The position numbers and the translations under genes are program-made. This document shows positions 1 through 5,877 of a stretch of 5,877 bases of DNA, in pieces. The notes beneath the pieces were generated by a model. It had not been told where the DNA came from. It ran no database searches and saw only the letters and a list, made by a program, of their open reading frames with translations. The first letter of the stretch is position 1. The number at the start of each line of letters is the position of its first letter. Source of the DNA: Streptococcus sp. (GTDB lineage Bacteria; Bacillota; Bacilli; Lactobacillales; Aerococcaceae); assembly GCA_015264885.1 (NCBI GenBank), contig JABZYY010000068.1, forward strand, positions 1-5,877. The letters run 5' to 3'.

Positions 1-59
1 ATTTGAACTTTATCTTCTACTTTTTTGTATGGGGCAATTTGAACTTTATCTTCTACTTT
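1..59. repeat. 36-bp-period direct repeat inside the nfo 3' end
   Basis: Positions 1-23 and 37-59 are identical (23 of 23 bases), at an offset of exactly 36 bp, with 13 bp of other sequence between them. The offset is a whole number of codons, so nfo stays open: residues 263-269 (KVEDKVQ) recur at 275-281, separated by IAPYK. The second protein copy runs off the window, so the total number of units is unknown. In related endonuclease IV proteins the sequence after the PPYK/APYK motif is normally a short helix of the EIEML type, so the repeat sits where that helix is expected. It could be a real slipped-strand duplication or an artefact at the end of an assembled contig. Confidence 0.75.
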
Positions 60-845
60 AATCCATGGTGTTTCAAGAATTTTTGGAAGTTCTTTAAACT
101 CCGGGACATTGATAACGTTCATGAGCGCTTCAAATCCGATTTCTCCAAAACCGAAATTTTCATGTCTATCTTTATGCGCTCCGACTGGATTTTTTGAATC
201 ATTTACATGGAGTACTTTAATGCGATCAAGACCGACTGTTTTATCAAAGTGAGTTAATACGCCTGATAAATCATGTTTAATATCGTACCCTGCATCGTGA
301 ACGTGACATGTATCAAACGTTACGGATAAATGTTCATTATACGTCACACCGTCGATAATACGCGCTAATTCTTCGAATGTACGAGCTAGCTCTGTCCCTT
401 TACCTGCCATTGTTTCTAATGCGATTTGAACTTTTTGGTCTTTCGTTAAAACTTGGTTTAATCCGTAGATGATTTGATTTAAACCAACATCAATACCAGC
501 TCCTACGTGAGAACCTGGATGAAGAACGACCTGAGTAGCGCCTACCGCTTCTGCACGTTTCAACTCTTCTTTTAAAAATTCGATTGCAAAATCAATATAG
601 CCTTCTTTTGTAGTGTTGGCTAAGTTAATAATATAAGGCGCATGGACAACAACTTCTTCAATGCCATGTTCTTTCATGTACTGTTTCCCAGCTTCAACAT
701 TTAACTCTTCAATTGGTTTTCTTCTTGTGTTTTGCGGAGCACCTGTATAAACCATCATGACATTTGCGTTATAGCTTGCTGCTTCCTTTGCTGAATTCAA
801 GAGCATTTCTTTTCCGCTCATCGAAACGTGAGACCCAATTAACAT
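1..845 (-). CDS. nfo: Endonuclease IV (AP endonuclease), 3' end cut by window edge
   Basis: This enzyme cleaves the DNA backbone 5' to abasic sites and trims blocked 3' ends in base excision repair; it is a three-zinc TIM-barrel enzyme of the cytoplasm. I translated 281 codons without a stop or frameshift. All nine family metal ligands can be placed: His68 (VHAPY), His109 (HPGSH), Glu144 (ETMAGKG), Asp178 and His181 (DTCH), His213 (HVNDSK), Asp226 and His228 (DRH), and Glu258 (ILETPW). The N-terminal [10 protein letters not shown] and [11 protein letters not shown] motifs are of Firmicutes type. The start at 845 is chosen because GGAGG lies 6 nt upstream; an in-frame ATG at 851 directly abuts that site. 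Family members are about 280-300 residues, so only the last C-terminal residues should be missing. The visible tail is odd: a 12-residue unit containing [12 protein letters not shown] starts to repeat in frame just before the edge. The identity is secure; the true C-terminus is not visible. Confidence 0.96.
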   Translation of the reverse strand, partial: MLIGSHVSMSGKEMLLNSAKEAASYNANVMMVYTGAPQNTRRKPIEELNVEAGKQYMKEHGIEEVVVHAPYIINLANTTKEGYIDFAIEFLKEELKRAEAVGATQVVLHPGSHVGAGIDVGLNQIIYGLNQVLTKDQKVQIALETMAGKGTELARTFEELARIIDGVTYNEHLSVTFDTCHVHDAGYDIKHDLSGVLTHFDKTVGLDRIKVLHVNDSKNPVGAHKDRHENFGFGEIGFEALMNVINVPEFKELPKILETPWIKVEDKVQIAPYKKVEDKVQ

Positions 846-851
846 AATCAT

Positions 852-856
852 CCTCC
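852..856 (-). promoter_or_regulatory. Ribosome binding site deciding the nfo start
   Basis: On the minus strand GGAGG is followed by ATGATTATG. The first ATG (851) has no spacer, while the second (845) has a 6-nt spacer and begins the conserved MLIGSHVS N-terminus. The second ATG is therefore the likely start. Confidence 0.75.
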
Positions 857-878
857 AAATATTTCATTATTCTCTATT

Positions 879-908
879 ATTTTACTAAAATAATTCTTCT
901 GCAATCAA
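879..908 (-). promoter_or_regulatory. Putative sigma-A promoter of nfo
   Basis: Reading the minus strand, TTGATT (908-903) is followed after 18 bp by TAAAAT (884-879), 33 bp upstream of the nfo start codon. The -35 matches TTGACA at four of six positions and the -10 matches TATAAT at five of six. The region is AT-rich, so a chance match is possible. No operator-like palindrome or DinR/LexA-type box is evident next to it. Confidence 0.5.
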
Positions 909-926
909 GCTGTAAGCTATTTTTTA

Positions 927-955
927 TACACAAATAGCGCTTTTATTGGTATAAT
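927..955 (+). promoter_or_regulatory. Extended -10 sigma-A promoter of the amidase gene
   Basis: A perfect TATAAT (950-955) is preceded by TGG (947-949), giving the extended -10 form TGnTATAAT. A -35-like TACACA (927-932, four of six matches) lies 17 bp upstream of the -10. Transcription would be expected to begin around 961-963, giving a leader of about 26 nt before the start codon at 989. The promoter points away from the nfo promoter, and about 18 bp separate the two -35 elements. Confidence 0.75.
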
Positions 956-975
956 ATGGAAGAAATATACAAATT

Positions 976-983
976 AAAAGGAG
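976..983 (+). promoter_or_regulatory. Ribosome binding site deciding the amidase start
   Basis: AAAAGGAG lies 5 nt upstream of the ATG at 989. The alternative in-frame ATG at 956 immediately follows the -10 hexamer, has no Shine-Dalgarno sequence and would lie upstream of the expected transcription start. Position 989 is therefore the supported start. Confidence 0.8.
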
Positions 984-988
984 CTCTT

Positions 989-2404
989 ATGGATTCATTA
1001 CTGAAATTCTTTAAGAAGAAAAATATACAGCAACTGCTGGGCTTTCTTGTTTCTCTTCTACTTCTGTGGATTATCGCCTATCCATTAGTAAGTGAAAGTT
1101 CAACAATAAAACCGCAAGCAAATACGCACCAAGCAAATACAGATACGAATAGTGGCAATACGGCTACTCAAACATCTACAGTAGTTAAAAATAAAATTGT
1201 AGAATTCGCAGTCAATACAAGCGATAAGGCGTTAAAGGTATACCATACGATGGACGCTAAAGGCATTCCAGTTGGGGAAATTACGAAAAACCAATACTTG
1301 CTGGCCTTGCATAAACTCGACAACGGTTGGATTCAAGTTCAATATGACGATCAAGTGGCCTATATCGAGGATAAAGATATCCTTCTTACTACAATGATGA
1401 AAGGATATGCTTCTGGCGGATTGAAATTACGCGAAACACAGGATGAAAATTCGAAAGTTCTCTTAACAATTCCTAACGGCGAACTCTTCTACCTCATTGA
1501 AGAATTGAACGATAAAGTCTTAAAAGTTCGTTACTTTGATAAAGAAGGTTATGTGGATAGCGACTCTACAAACTACGCGATTGAATTGATTCAAGAAATT
1601 CTCAACAAACAAGCTGGTCTTCCAACAACCATTGACTCTAACAAGATGTTTGTTACAAAACTAAAAGAAACACCTATTTACTCAGCTTCCAACGTCACTT
1701 CCGAATTAATCGGTACGGTAGATAAAGGAACACAATTTGTCTACGAAGACCGCGAAGGCGATTTCTATAAAGTATCTGTTGGTAATGGAAAATTCGGATA
1801 TATTCCTTACTGGCTAGTGACTACAAACTTTGCCGGAATCGAAACGGACGAAACGATTCCTCAAGGGATTAAGAATGCAACAATTGTCATCGATCCTGGG
1901 CACGGTGGTGAAGATCCAGGTGCTGTTGTAAACTTCAGTGAAAAACACGAAGCAGACCATACATTAACAACTGCTCTACTTGTGAAGAAAGAACTCGAAG
2001 CAATGGGAGCAAAAGTTATCTTAACTAGAACAAGCGACACTTCTGTTTCACTTGCTGAACGTGCTGAAATTAGCAATAAAAATAATGCAAATGCATTTAT
2101 TAGTATTCACTTCGACTCTTCTGAAGATGATAGCGCAAGCGGAACAACAGCCTACTACTACAGTGATAAGAGCGAAAGTCTCAGTCAGACAGTGAATAAA
2201 TACTTATCTCGAAATCTACCATTGAAAAACCAAGGAAGCAGATTCCAAAACTTCATGGTTCTTCGTGATAATGCTCGTCCATCGATTCTTTTAGAACTTG
2301 GATATTTAAATAACCAAGGCGATAACAAGGTGATTTCTTCTGAAGAATATCAACAAAACATCGCAAAAAGTATTGCAAACGCGCTTAAAGAATACTTCCA
2401 ATAA
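989..2404 (+). CDS. Membrane-anchored N-acetylmuramoyl-L-alanine amidase with SH3-like repeats
   Basis: This is a predicted zinc amidase (Amidase_3 family) that cuts the bond between N-acetylmuramic acid and L-alanine of the stem peptide in peptidoglycan. From the start at 989 it has 471 residues. Residues 6-12 are Lys-rich, and about 14-34 form one hydrophobic helix without a clear cleavage site, so it is probably a signal anchor holding the enzyme outside the cell. A Thr/Asn/Gln/Ser-rich linker (about 35-67) follows. Three SH3b-like segments come next, roughly 68-133, 137-193 and 219-279, and probably bind the wall. The catalytic domain is about 297-470, with zinc ligands His305 (DPGHGG), Glu321 and His374 (SIHFDS) and catalytic Glu436 (LLELGYLNN). 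Members often have Asn two residues after the last His; here it is Asp376. It has its own promoter and terminator, so it is monocistronic. Its role in cell separation or autolysis is inferred, and I give no gene symbol. Confidence 0.92.
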   Translation: MDSLLKFFKKKNIQQLLGFLVSLLLLWIIAYPLVSESSTIKPQANTHQANTDTNSGNTATQTSTVVKNKIVEFAVNTSDKALKVYHTMDAKGIPVGEITKNQYLLALHKLDNGWIQVQYDDQVAYIEDKDILLTTMMKGYASGGLKLRETQDENSKVLLTIPNGELFYLIEELNDKVLKVRYFDKEGYVDSDSTNYAIELIQEILNKQAGLPTTIDSNKMFVTKLKETPIYSASNVTSELIGTVDKGTQFVYEDREGDFYKVSVGNGKFGYIPYWLVTTNFAGIETDETIPQGIKNATIVIDPGHGGEDPGAVVNFSEKHEADHTLTTALLVKKELEAMGAKVILTRTSDTSVSLAERAEISNKNNANAFISIHFDSSEDDSASGTTAYYYSDKSESLSQTVNKYLSRNLPLKNQGSRFQNFMVLRDNARPSILLELGYLNNQGDNKVISSEEYQQNIAKSIANALKEYFQ

Positions 2405-2413
2405 AACAACAAA

Positions 2414-2454
2414 AAGCGATGCTACTCCAAACGGAATAGCATCGCTTCTTTTTA
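2414..2454. terminator. Bidirectional intrinsic terminator
   Basis: A perfect 11-bp stem pairs AAGCGATGCTA (2414-2424) with TAGCATCGCTT (2437-2447). Beyond a C-A mismatch the stem extends by TCC/GGA to an AAAC tetraloop (2429-2432). On the plus strand it is followed by CTTCTTTTTAT, which ends the amidase transcript 10 nt after its stop codon. On the minus strand the hairpin is followed by TTTTTGTTGTTTTAT, which ends the leuS-desulfurase-thiI transcript 9 nt after the thiI stop codon. One hairpin therefore serves both convergent units. Confidence 0.9.
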
Positions 2455-2456
2455 TC

Positions 2457-3674
2457 TTAAAATAAATCGTCAATCTCTTGACTTGCTGTTTCTACTGGAG
2501 TTGTATAGTTTGCAGTAATTTCTTCAATCACTGTCCCCTCTACAGCCTCTTTAATTAACCCTTCCACATCAAGACGTGCTTCATATTGGCGAGCTTTTTC
2601 GAGTTTTGGTTTTGTCTTTGGACTAGGCGGCGCAAACACCGTACAACAATCCTCGAACGGTTGAATCGATAACTCGAATGTATCAATTTCTTCAGCTACT
2701 TTAATAATATCGAGTTTATCCATTGTAGCTACTGGACGAATAATCGGTGTATTTGTAACATCATTAATCGCCACCATGCTATCTAATGTTTGAGAAGCCA
2801 CTTGCCCCACTGATTCCCCATTGGCAATCGCAAGAGCACGAGCATTCTCTCTAAGTTGATCCGTAATACGAAGCATGAAACGACGCATAATTGTCATTAA
2901 ATATGCTTCCGGTATACTCTTCTTGATTTCCTCTTGAATTCTTGAAAAAGGTACCGTTAAGAATTGAATACTTCCTCCAAAACGAGCAATTTTAGCTGCT
3001 AAGAGTTTTGTTTTCTCTAGTGCTTGTGGACTCGTATACGGTGGGCTTGCAAAGTGCACGCATTGAATTTCCATTCCACGTTTCATCGCAAGATATCCGG
3101 CTACTGGTGAATCAATCCCACCAGATAGCATCAGCATCACACGACCACTTGTACCAACAGGAAGTCCCCCTGCTCCTTGGATTGTCTTCAGACTCACCAT
3201 TAAGTGTTCACGGCGCACATCAATACGTACCGTAATATCTGGTTGTTTTAATTGAACCTTGATGTCTGGAAAAGCTTCTAGAACAGCATCCCCTAAAAAC
3301 AAGTTGATTTGATTCGTATCCATCTCGAATGTATGATCCGAGCGTCTTGTCATAATCTTAAATGTTTTTCCTTCAAGGTCTTCTTGGCTTAATAAGTCGA
3401 GAACAACTTTTTTAGCCACTTCCATATCTTTTTCAACAATATATACTGGCGAAATAGATTGAATCCCAAAAATTGGTTTTACCTTTTCGATGACTGCTTC
3501 TTCAGGTGCTTCATGTAAATCTAAATACATAAAGTCATAATCAGGAATCACCTTTACCTGAGGAAAGTCTACTAAGGCTTTTTTTATATTTGACGCTAAT
3601 TTTTGAGTGAACATTTTTTTGTTTCTACCCTTTGTAGAAAGTTCACCATAGCGAATCAAAATTCTAGTTTTCAA
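2457..3674 (-). CDS. thiI: tRNA 4-thiouridine synthase ThiI (rhodanese-less form), TTG start
   Basis: ThiI adenylates uridine 8 of tRNA with ATP and replaces its oxygen with sulfur, giving 4-thiouridine; some ThiI proteins also feed sulfur to thiamine thiazole synthesis. The 405-residue product has an N-terminal ferredoxin-like region (1 to about 60, with [12 protein letters not shown]), a THUMP RNA-binding domain (about 61-165) and a PP-loop ATP-pyrophosphatase domain starting at SGGIDSP (184-190). [12 protein letters not shown] (286-297) and EDCCTVF (341-347) are family motifs. Cys343/Cys344 align with the conserved Cys344 of the E. coli enzyme. The C-terminal rhodanese domain of E. coli ThiI (Cys456) is absent, as is normal in Firmicutes, so persulfide must come from elsewhere, presumably the desulfurase encoded just upstream. 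The start is TTG at 3674-3672 with AAAAGGAGG 6 nt upstream; the first internal ATG (codon 21) would delete conserved sequence. It is the last gene of its operon. Confidence 0.96.
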   Translation of the reverse strand: MKTRILIRYGELSTKGRNKKMFTQKLASNIKKALVDFPQVKVIPDYDFMYLDLHEAPEEAVIEKVKPIFGIQSISPVYIVEKDMEVAKKVVLDLLSQEDLEGKTFKIMTRRSDHTFEMDTNQINLFLGDAVLEAFPDIKVQLKQPDITVRIDVRREHLMVSLKTIQGAGGLPVGTSGRVMLMLSGGIDSPVAGYLAMKRGMEIQCVHFASPPYTSPQALEKTKLLAAKIARFGGSIQFLTVPFSRIQEEIKKSIPEAYLMTIMRRFMLRITDQLRENARALAIANGESVGQVASQTLDSMVAINDVTNTPIIRPVATMDKLDIIKVAEEIDTFELSIQPFEDCCTVFAPPSPKTKPKLEKARQYEARLDVEGLIKEAVEGTVIEEITANYTTPVETASQEIDDLF

Positions 3675-3680
3675 CGATTT

Positions 3681-3689
3681 CCTCCTTTT
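3681..3689 (-). promoter_or_regulatory. Strong RBS of thiI overlapping the upstream stop codon
   Basis: AAAAGGAGG (3689-3681) lies 6 nt upstream of the thiI TTG and shares two bases with the TAA stop codon (3690-3688) of the cysteine desulfurase gene. This supports the TTG start and suggests that the two genes are translationally coupled. Confidence 0.8.
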
Positions 3690-4812
3690 ATTTTAAAAAC
3701 GAAAATTGTTTCATTAACTGATGCAGAACCTTGATAAACTGTTCTACTTCTTCTTTTGTATTGTCGTTTGAGAAGCTTACACGAACAGCTCCTGTCGCCC
3801 ATTCAGTTGGCACATCCATCGCGTAAAGCGTACTAGATGAATCTGCTTTTTTACTTGAACAAGCTGAAGTCGTAGAAATATAAATGCCGTGATTTTCAAA
3901 AGCATGAACAACGACCTCTCCACGAACGCCTTTAATGGCAAAGCATAATACATGAGACGCTCCATCTTCAGGCGAGAAGATGCGAATTTCAGGTTTTGTT
4001 GCTAACTCTTTCCATAATTGACTACGAAGTTCTCCCGTAACTGACTCTTCTTCTAAAGCCATTCGCAGAGCTTTTGTTGTAGCTACAATTCCTGGAAGGT
4101 TTTCCGTTGTACTACGTTCCCCTTTTTCTTGTCCGCCACCTGTTAAGAGCGCTTGAATCTTACGTCCAAATTTCTTATACATAATCCCAACGCCTCGTGG
4201 TCCATGGAATTTATGCGCAGAAAGGCTCAATAAGTCAATACGCCCAATAGATAATAACTGGCTTGCGCGTTCTACTGCTTGCACACAGTCCACATGAAAA
4301 TGAATCGATGGATATTCCTCTAGTACTTTGGCAATCTCAGCAATTGGTTGAACTGCTCCAACTTCATTATTAACAGCCATCACACTTACTAGAATCGTAT
4401 CTTTACGAAGGCTCTCTTTTAATTGGTCTATACTTACAATCCCTTTAGAATCGACATCTAAGTACGTCACTTCAAACCCGAAGCGTTCTAATTGCTTACA
4501 TGTCTGAATGACTGAAGGATGTTCAATCTTTGTCGTAATGATATGCTTCCCAAATACAGATTTTTCTAGAGCTGTTCCTTTAATCGCCCAGTTATTCGAT
4601 TCAGTTCCGCCTGAGGTGAAGAAAATCTCCTCAGGTTGAACTGATAATAAACTAGCTACTTGTGCTCTAGCTTTGGTCAACACTTGGTAAGCATCGACTC
4701 CTAATTGGTGTAAGCTCGATGGATTTCCGAAGAACTTTTGGCTAACTTGAACATAGCTCGTTAATGCATCATCATAAATTTTCGTTGTTGCTGCATTATC
4801 AAAATAAATCAT
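3688..4812 (-). CDS. nifZ: Cysteine desulfurase, NifZ-type partner of ThiI
   Basis: This PLP-dependent enzyme converts L-cysteine to alanine and holds the sulfur as a persulfide for transfer. The product is 374 residues, a normal length for the NifS/IscS family. It opens with the family motif [10 protein letters not shown]. Cofactor contacts are visible: SGGTESNN (67-74), stacking His98 in EHPSV, Asp175 and Gln178 in HVDCVQ, and Lys201 in SAHKFHGP, which forms the Schiff base. The catalytic cysteine is Cys318 in TTSACSSK. The start at 4812 has AAAGGA upstream with a spacer of about 7 nt. It lies 22 nt after leuS and 13 nt before thiI, and no Fe-S assembly genes such as iscU or sufU are beside it. 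That context matches the B. subtilis NifZ-ThiI pair, where this desulfurase is dedicated to tRNA thiolation. The desulfurase identity is firm. The NifZ assignment rests on context and on the active-site motif; a general IscS role cannot be excluded. Confidence 0.92.
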   Translation of the reverse strand: MIYFDNAATTKIYDDALTSYVQVSQKFFGNPSSLHQLGVDAYQVLTKARAQVASLLSVQPEEIFFTSGGTESNNWAIKGTALEKSVFGKHIITTKIEHPSVIQTCKQLERFGFEVTYLDVDSKGIVSIDQLKESLRKDTILVSVMAVNNEVGAVQPIAEIAKVLEEYPSIHFHVDCVQAVERASQLLSIGRIDLLSLSAHKFHGPRGVGIMYKKFGRKIQALLTGGGQEKGERSTTENLPGIVATTKALRMALEEESVTGELRSQLWKELATKPEIRIFSPEDGASHVLCFAIKGVRGEVVVHAFENHGIYISTTSACSSKKADSSSTLYAMDVPTEWATGAVRVSFSNDNTKEEVEQFIKVLHQLMKQFSFLK

Positions 4813-4834
4813 TCTACTTTCCTTTCAAACTCCA

Positions 4835-5877
4835 TTAGTTTGCAACGATGTTTACTAAACGTCCTGGAACGGCAATCACCTTACGGATTGTTTTTCCTTC
4901 GATGGCAGATTTCACTGATTCATGGTCTTTGGCAAGTGCCTCAAGAGCTGCAGCATCTGCGTCGGTTGGAACCATTACGCGTGCTTTAATCTTACCATTC
5001 ACTTGGAAAATGACTTCAACTTCATCTTCGACTAATTTAGATTCATCGTAAGTTGGCCATGGTTCATAACTGATTGATTCTGTAAATCCAAATTTACTCC
5101 AGATTTCTTCAGCCATATGTGGTGCTAATGGCGCAATCAATTGTACAAGACCTTTCATGTAATCGAATGGCAATGCGTCTGCTTTATAAGCTTCGTTGAC
5201 AAAAATCATCATTTGAGAAATTGCAGTGTTGAAATGCAACTCTTCGAAGTCTTCTGTCACTTTCTTCACTGTTTGATGGTACACTTTATCCAATTTACCA
5301 TCGTTTAGTTTTGTGATACGGTCACGCATCTTACCATTATCATCAATCATCAATCTCCAGAAGCGATCTAGGAACTTACGGCTACCTTCAAGTCCTTTTT
5401 CACTCCAAGCAATCGATGCGTCAAGAGGTCCCATGAACATTTCATAGACACGTAATGTATCCGCACCATATTCACGAACAACATCATCAGGGTTTACAAC
5501 GTTCCCTTTAGATTTAGACATTTTCTCATTACCTTCACCGAGAATCATCCCTTGGTTAAATAATTTTTGGAATGGTTCTTTGTTTGGAACAACGCCTAAA
5601 TCGTATAACACTTTATACCAGAAACGAGCATATAGTAAGTGTAGAACGGCATGCTCCGCACCACCAATATATAAATCAACTGGTAACCATTGTTTTACTT
5701 TCTCTGGATCTACAATTTTTTCTTTATTATGAGGATCGATGTAACGTACAAAGTACCATGAGCTTCCTGCCCATTGTGGCATTGTATTTGTTTCACGACG
5801 ACCTTTCTTACCTGTTACAGGATCCGTTACATACAGCCATTCTTCAATTGCCGCAAGTGGTGATTCACCTGTACCAC
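4835..5877 (-). CDS. leuS: Leucyl-tRNA synthetase, C-terminal part (5' end outside window)
   Basis: This class I aminoacyl-tRNA synthetase charges tRNA-Leu with leucine in the cytoplasm. The frame stays open to the right edge, giving 346 complete codons that end in a TAA at 4837-4835. The fragment begins GTGESPLA and contains [16 protein letters not shown] (residues about 27-42) and [20 protein letters not shown]. The signature KMSKS loop, within [10 protein letters not shown], is encoded at 5524-5510; it stabilises the activated transition state. The anticodon-binding helical domain follows, with a small C-terminal domain ending in [10 protein letters not shown]. Family members are about 800 residues, so roughly the first 450, with the HIGH motif and editing domain, lie beyond the edge. 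The ATG at 5782 is internal and not the start. It leads an apparent operon with the desulfurase and thiI genes. A leader such as a T-box would lie outside this window. Confidence 0.97.
   Translation of the reverse strand, partial: GTGESPLAAIEEWLYVTDPVTGKKGRRETNTMPQWAGSSWYFVRYIDPHNKEKIVDPEKVKQWLPVDLYIGGAEHAVLHLLYARFWYKVLYDLGVVPNKEPFQKLFNQGMILGEGNEKMSKSKGNVVNPDDVVREYGADTLRVYEMFMGPLDASIAWSEKGLEGSRKFLDRFWRLMIDDNGKMRDRITKLNDGKLDKVYHQTVKKVTEDFEELHFNTAISQMMIFVNEAYKADALPFDYMKGLVQLIAPLAPHMAEEIWSKFGFTESISYEPWPTYDESKLVEDEVEVIFQVNGKIKARVMVPTDADAAALEALAKDHESVKSAIEGKTIRKVIAVPGRLVNIVAN

Noticed and set aside
3..197. Plus-strand open frame of 64 codons opposite nfo
   Set aside because: It is antisense to the conserved endonuclease IV gene, has a low-complexity Phe-rich product and no ribosome binding site; it is a shadow frame.
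907..918. AAGCT repeated 7 bp apart in the divergent intergenic region
   Set aside because: Five-base repeats are expected by chance, and no known binding site matches.
936..941. AGCGCT palindrome between the -35 and -10 elements of the amidase promoter, considered as an operator
   Set aside because: It is only 6 bp, with no symmetric extension and no second copy nearby, so it could be chance.
1861..2076. Minus-strand open frame inside the amidase catalytic domain
   Set aside because: It is antisense to the conserved zinc-binding region and shows no recognisable motif or initiation signal.
3008..3235. Plus-strand open frame opposite thiI
   Set aside because: It lies opposite the PP-loop coding region and has no family features.
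3777..3965. Minus-strand frame inside the desulfurase gene
   Set aside because: It is an alternative frame of the conserved C-terminal half of the desulfurase and does not suggest a frameshift, because the main frame is intact.
4848..5051. Plus-strand open frame opposite the leuS C-terminus
   Set aside because: It is antisense to the conserved LeuRS C-terminal domain; its Ser/Ala-rich composition reflects the complement of leuS codons.
1..5877. Search for a mobile element, CRISPR array, RNA gene, toxin-antitoxin or defence system
   Set aside because: Almost the entire window is accounted for by five conserved housekeeping genes with short gaps; no inverted terminal repeats, spacer arrays, tRNA-like folds or unrecognised genes were seen.

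Overview
This is an ordinary chromosomal housekeeping window from a low-GC Gram-positive bacterium. AT-rich codon use, strong GGAGG-type ribosome binding sites, a thiI without a rhodanese domain next to a NifZ-like cysteine desulfurase, and Firmicutes-type Nfo and LeuS sequences all fit a Firmicute. Lactobacillales is the most likely order, but the genus cannot be fixed from the sequence alone.

Layout. Positions 1-845 (minus) hold nfo, the apurinic/apyrimidinic endonuclease IV, almost complete and cut at its C-terminus by the left edge. Positions 846-988 are a 143-bp divergent intergenic region with back-to-back sigma-A-like promoters. Positions 989-2404 (plus) hold a membrane-anchored N-acetylmuramoyl-L-alanine amidase with three SH3-like repeats. 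A hairpin at 2414-2447 with T-tracts on both sides separates it from a convergent minus-strand operon. Read in transcription order, that operon is leuS (C-terminal part only, entering from the right edge), a NifZ-type cysteine desulfurase, then thiI. The gaps between its genes are 22 and 13 nt.

How the genes work together. The three operon genes all act on tRNA. LeuS charges tRNA-Leu. The desulfurase takes sulfur from cysteine and probably passes it directly to ThiI, which makes 4-thiouridine at tRNA position 8. nfo (DNA repair) and the amidase (cell-wall hydrolysis) are independent neighbours.

I found no undescribed system, mobile element, CRISPR array or RNA gene. The most unusual feature is a 36-bp-period, in-frame direct repeat at the extreme left edge, in the C-terminal coding part of nfo. 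It is either a real local duplication or an artefact of a contig end. Two start codons are also easy to misannotate: the amidase (989, not 956) and thiI (a TTG).
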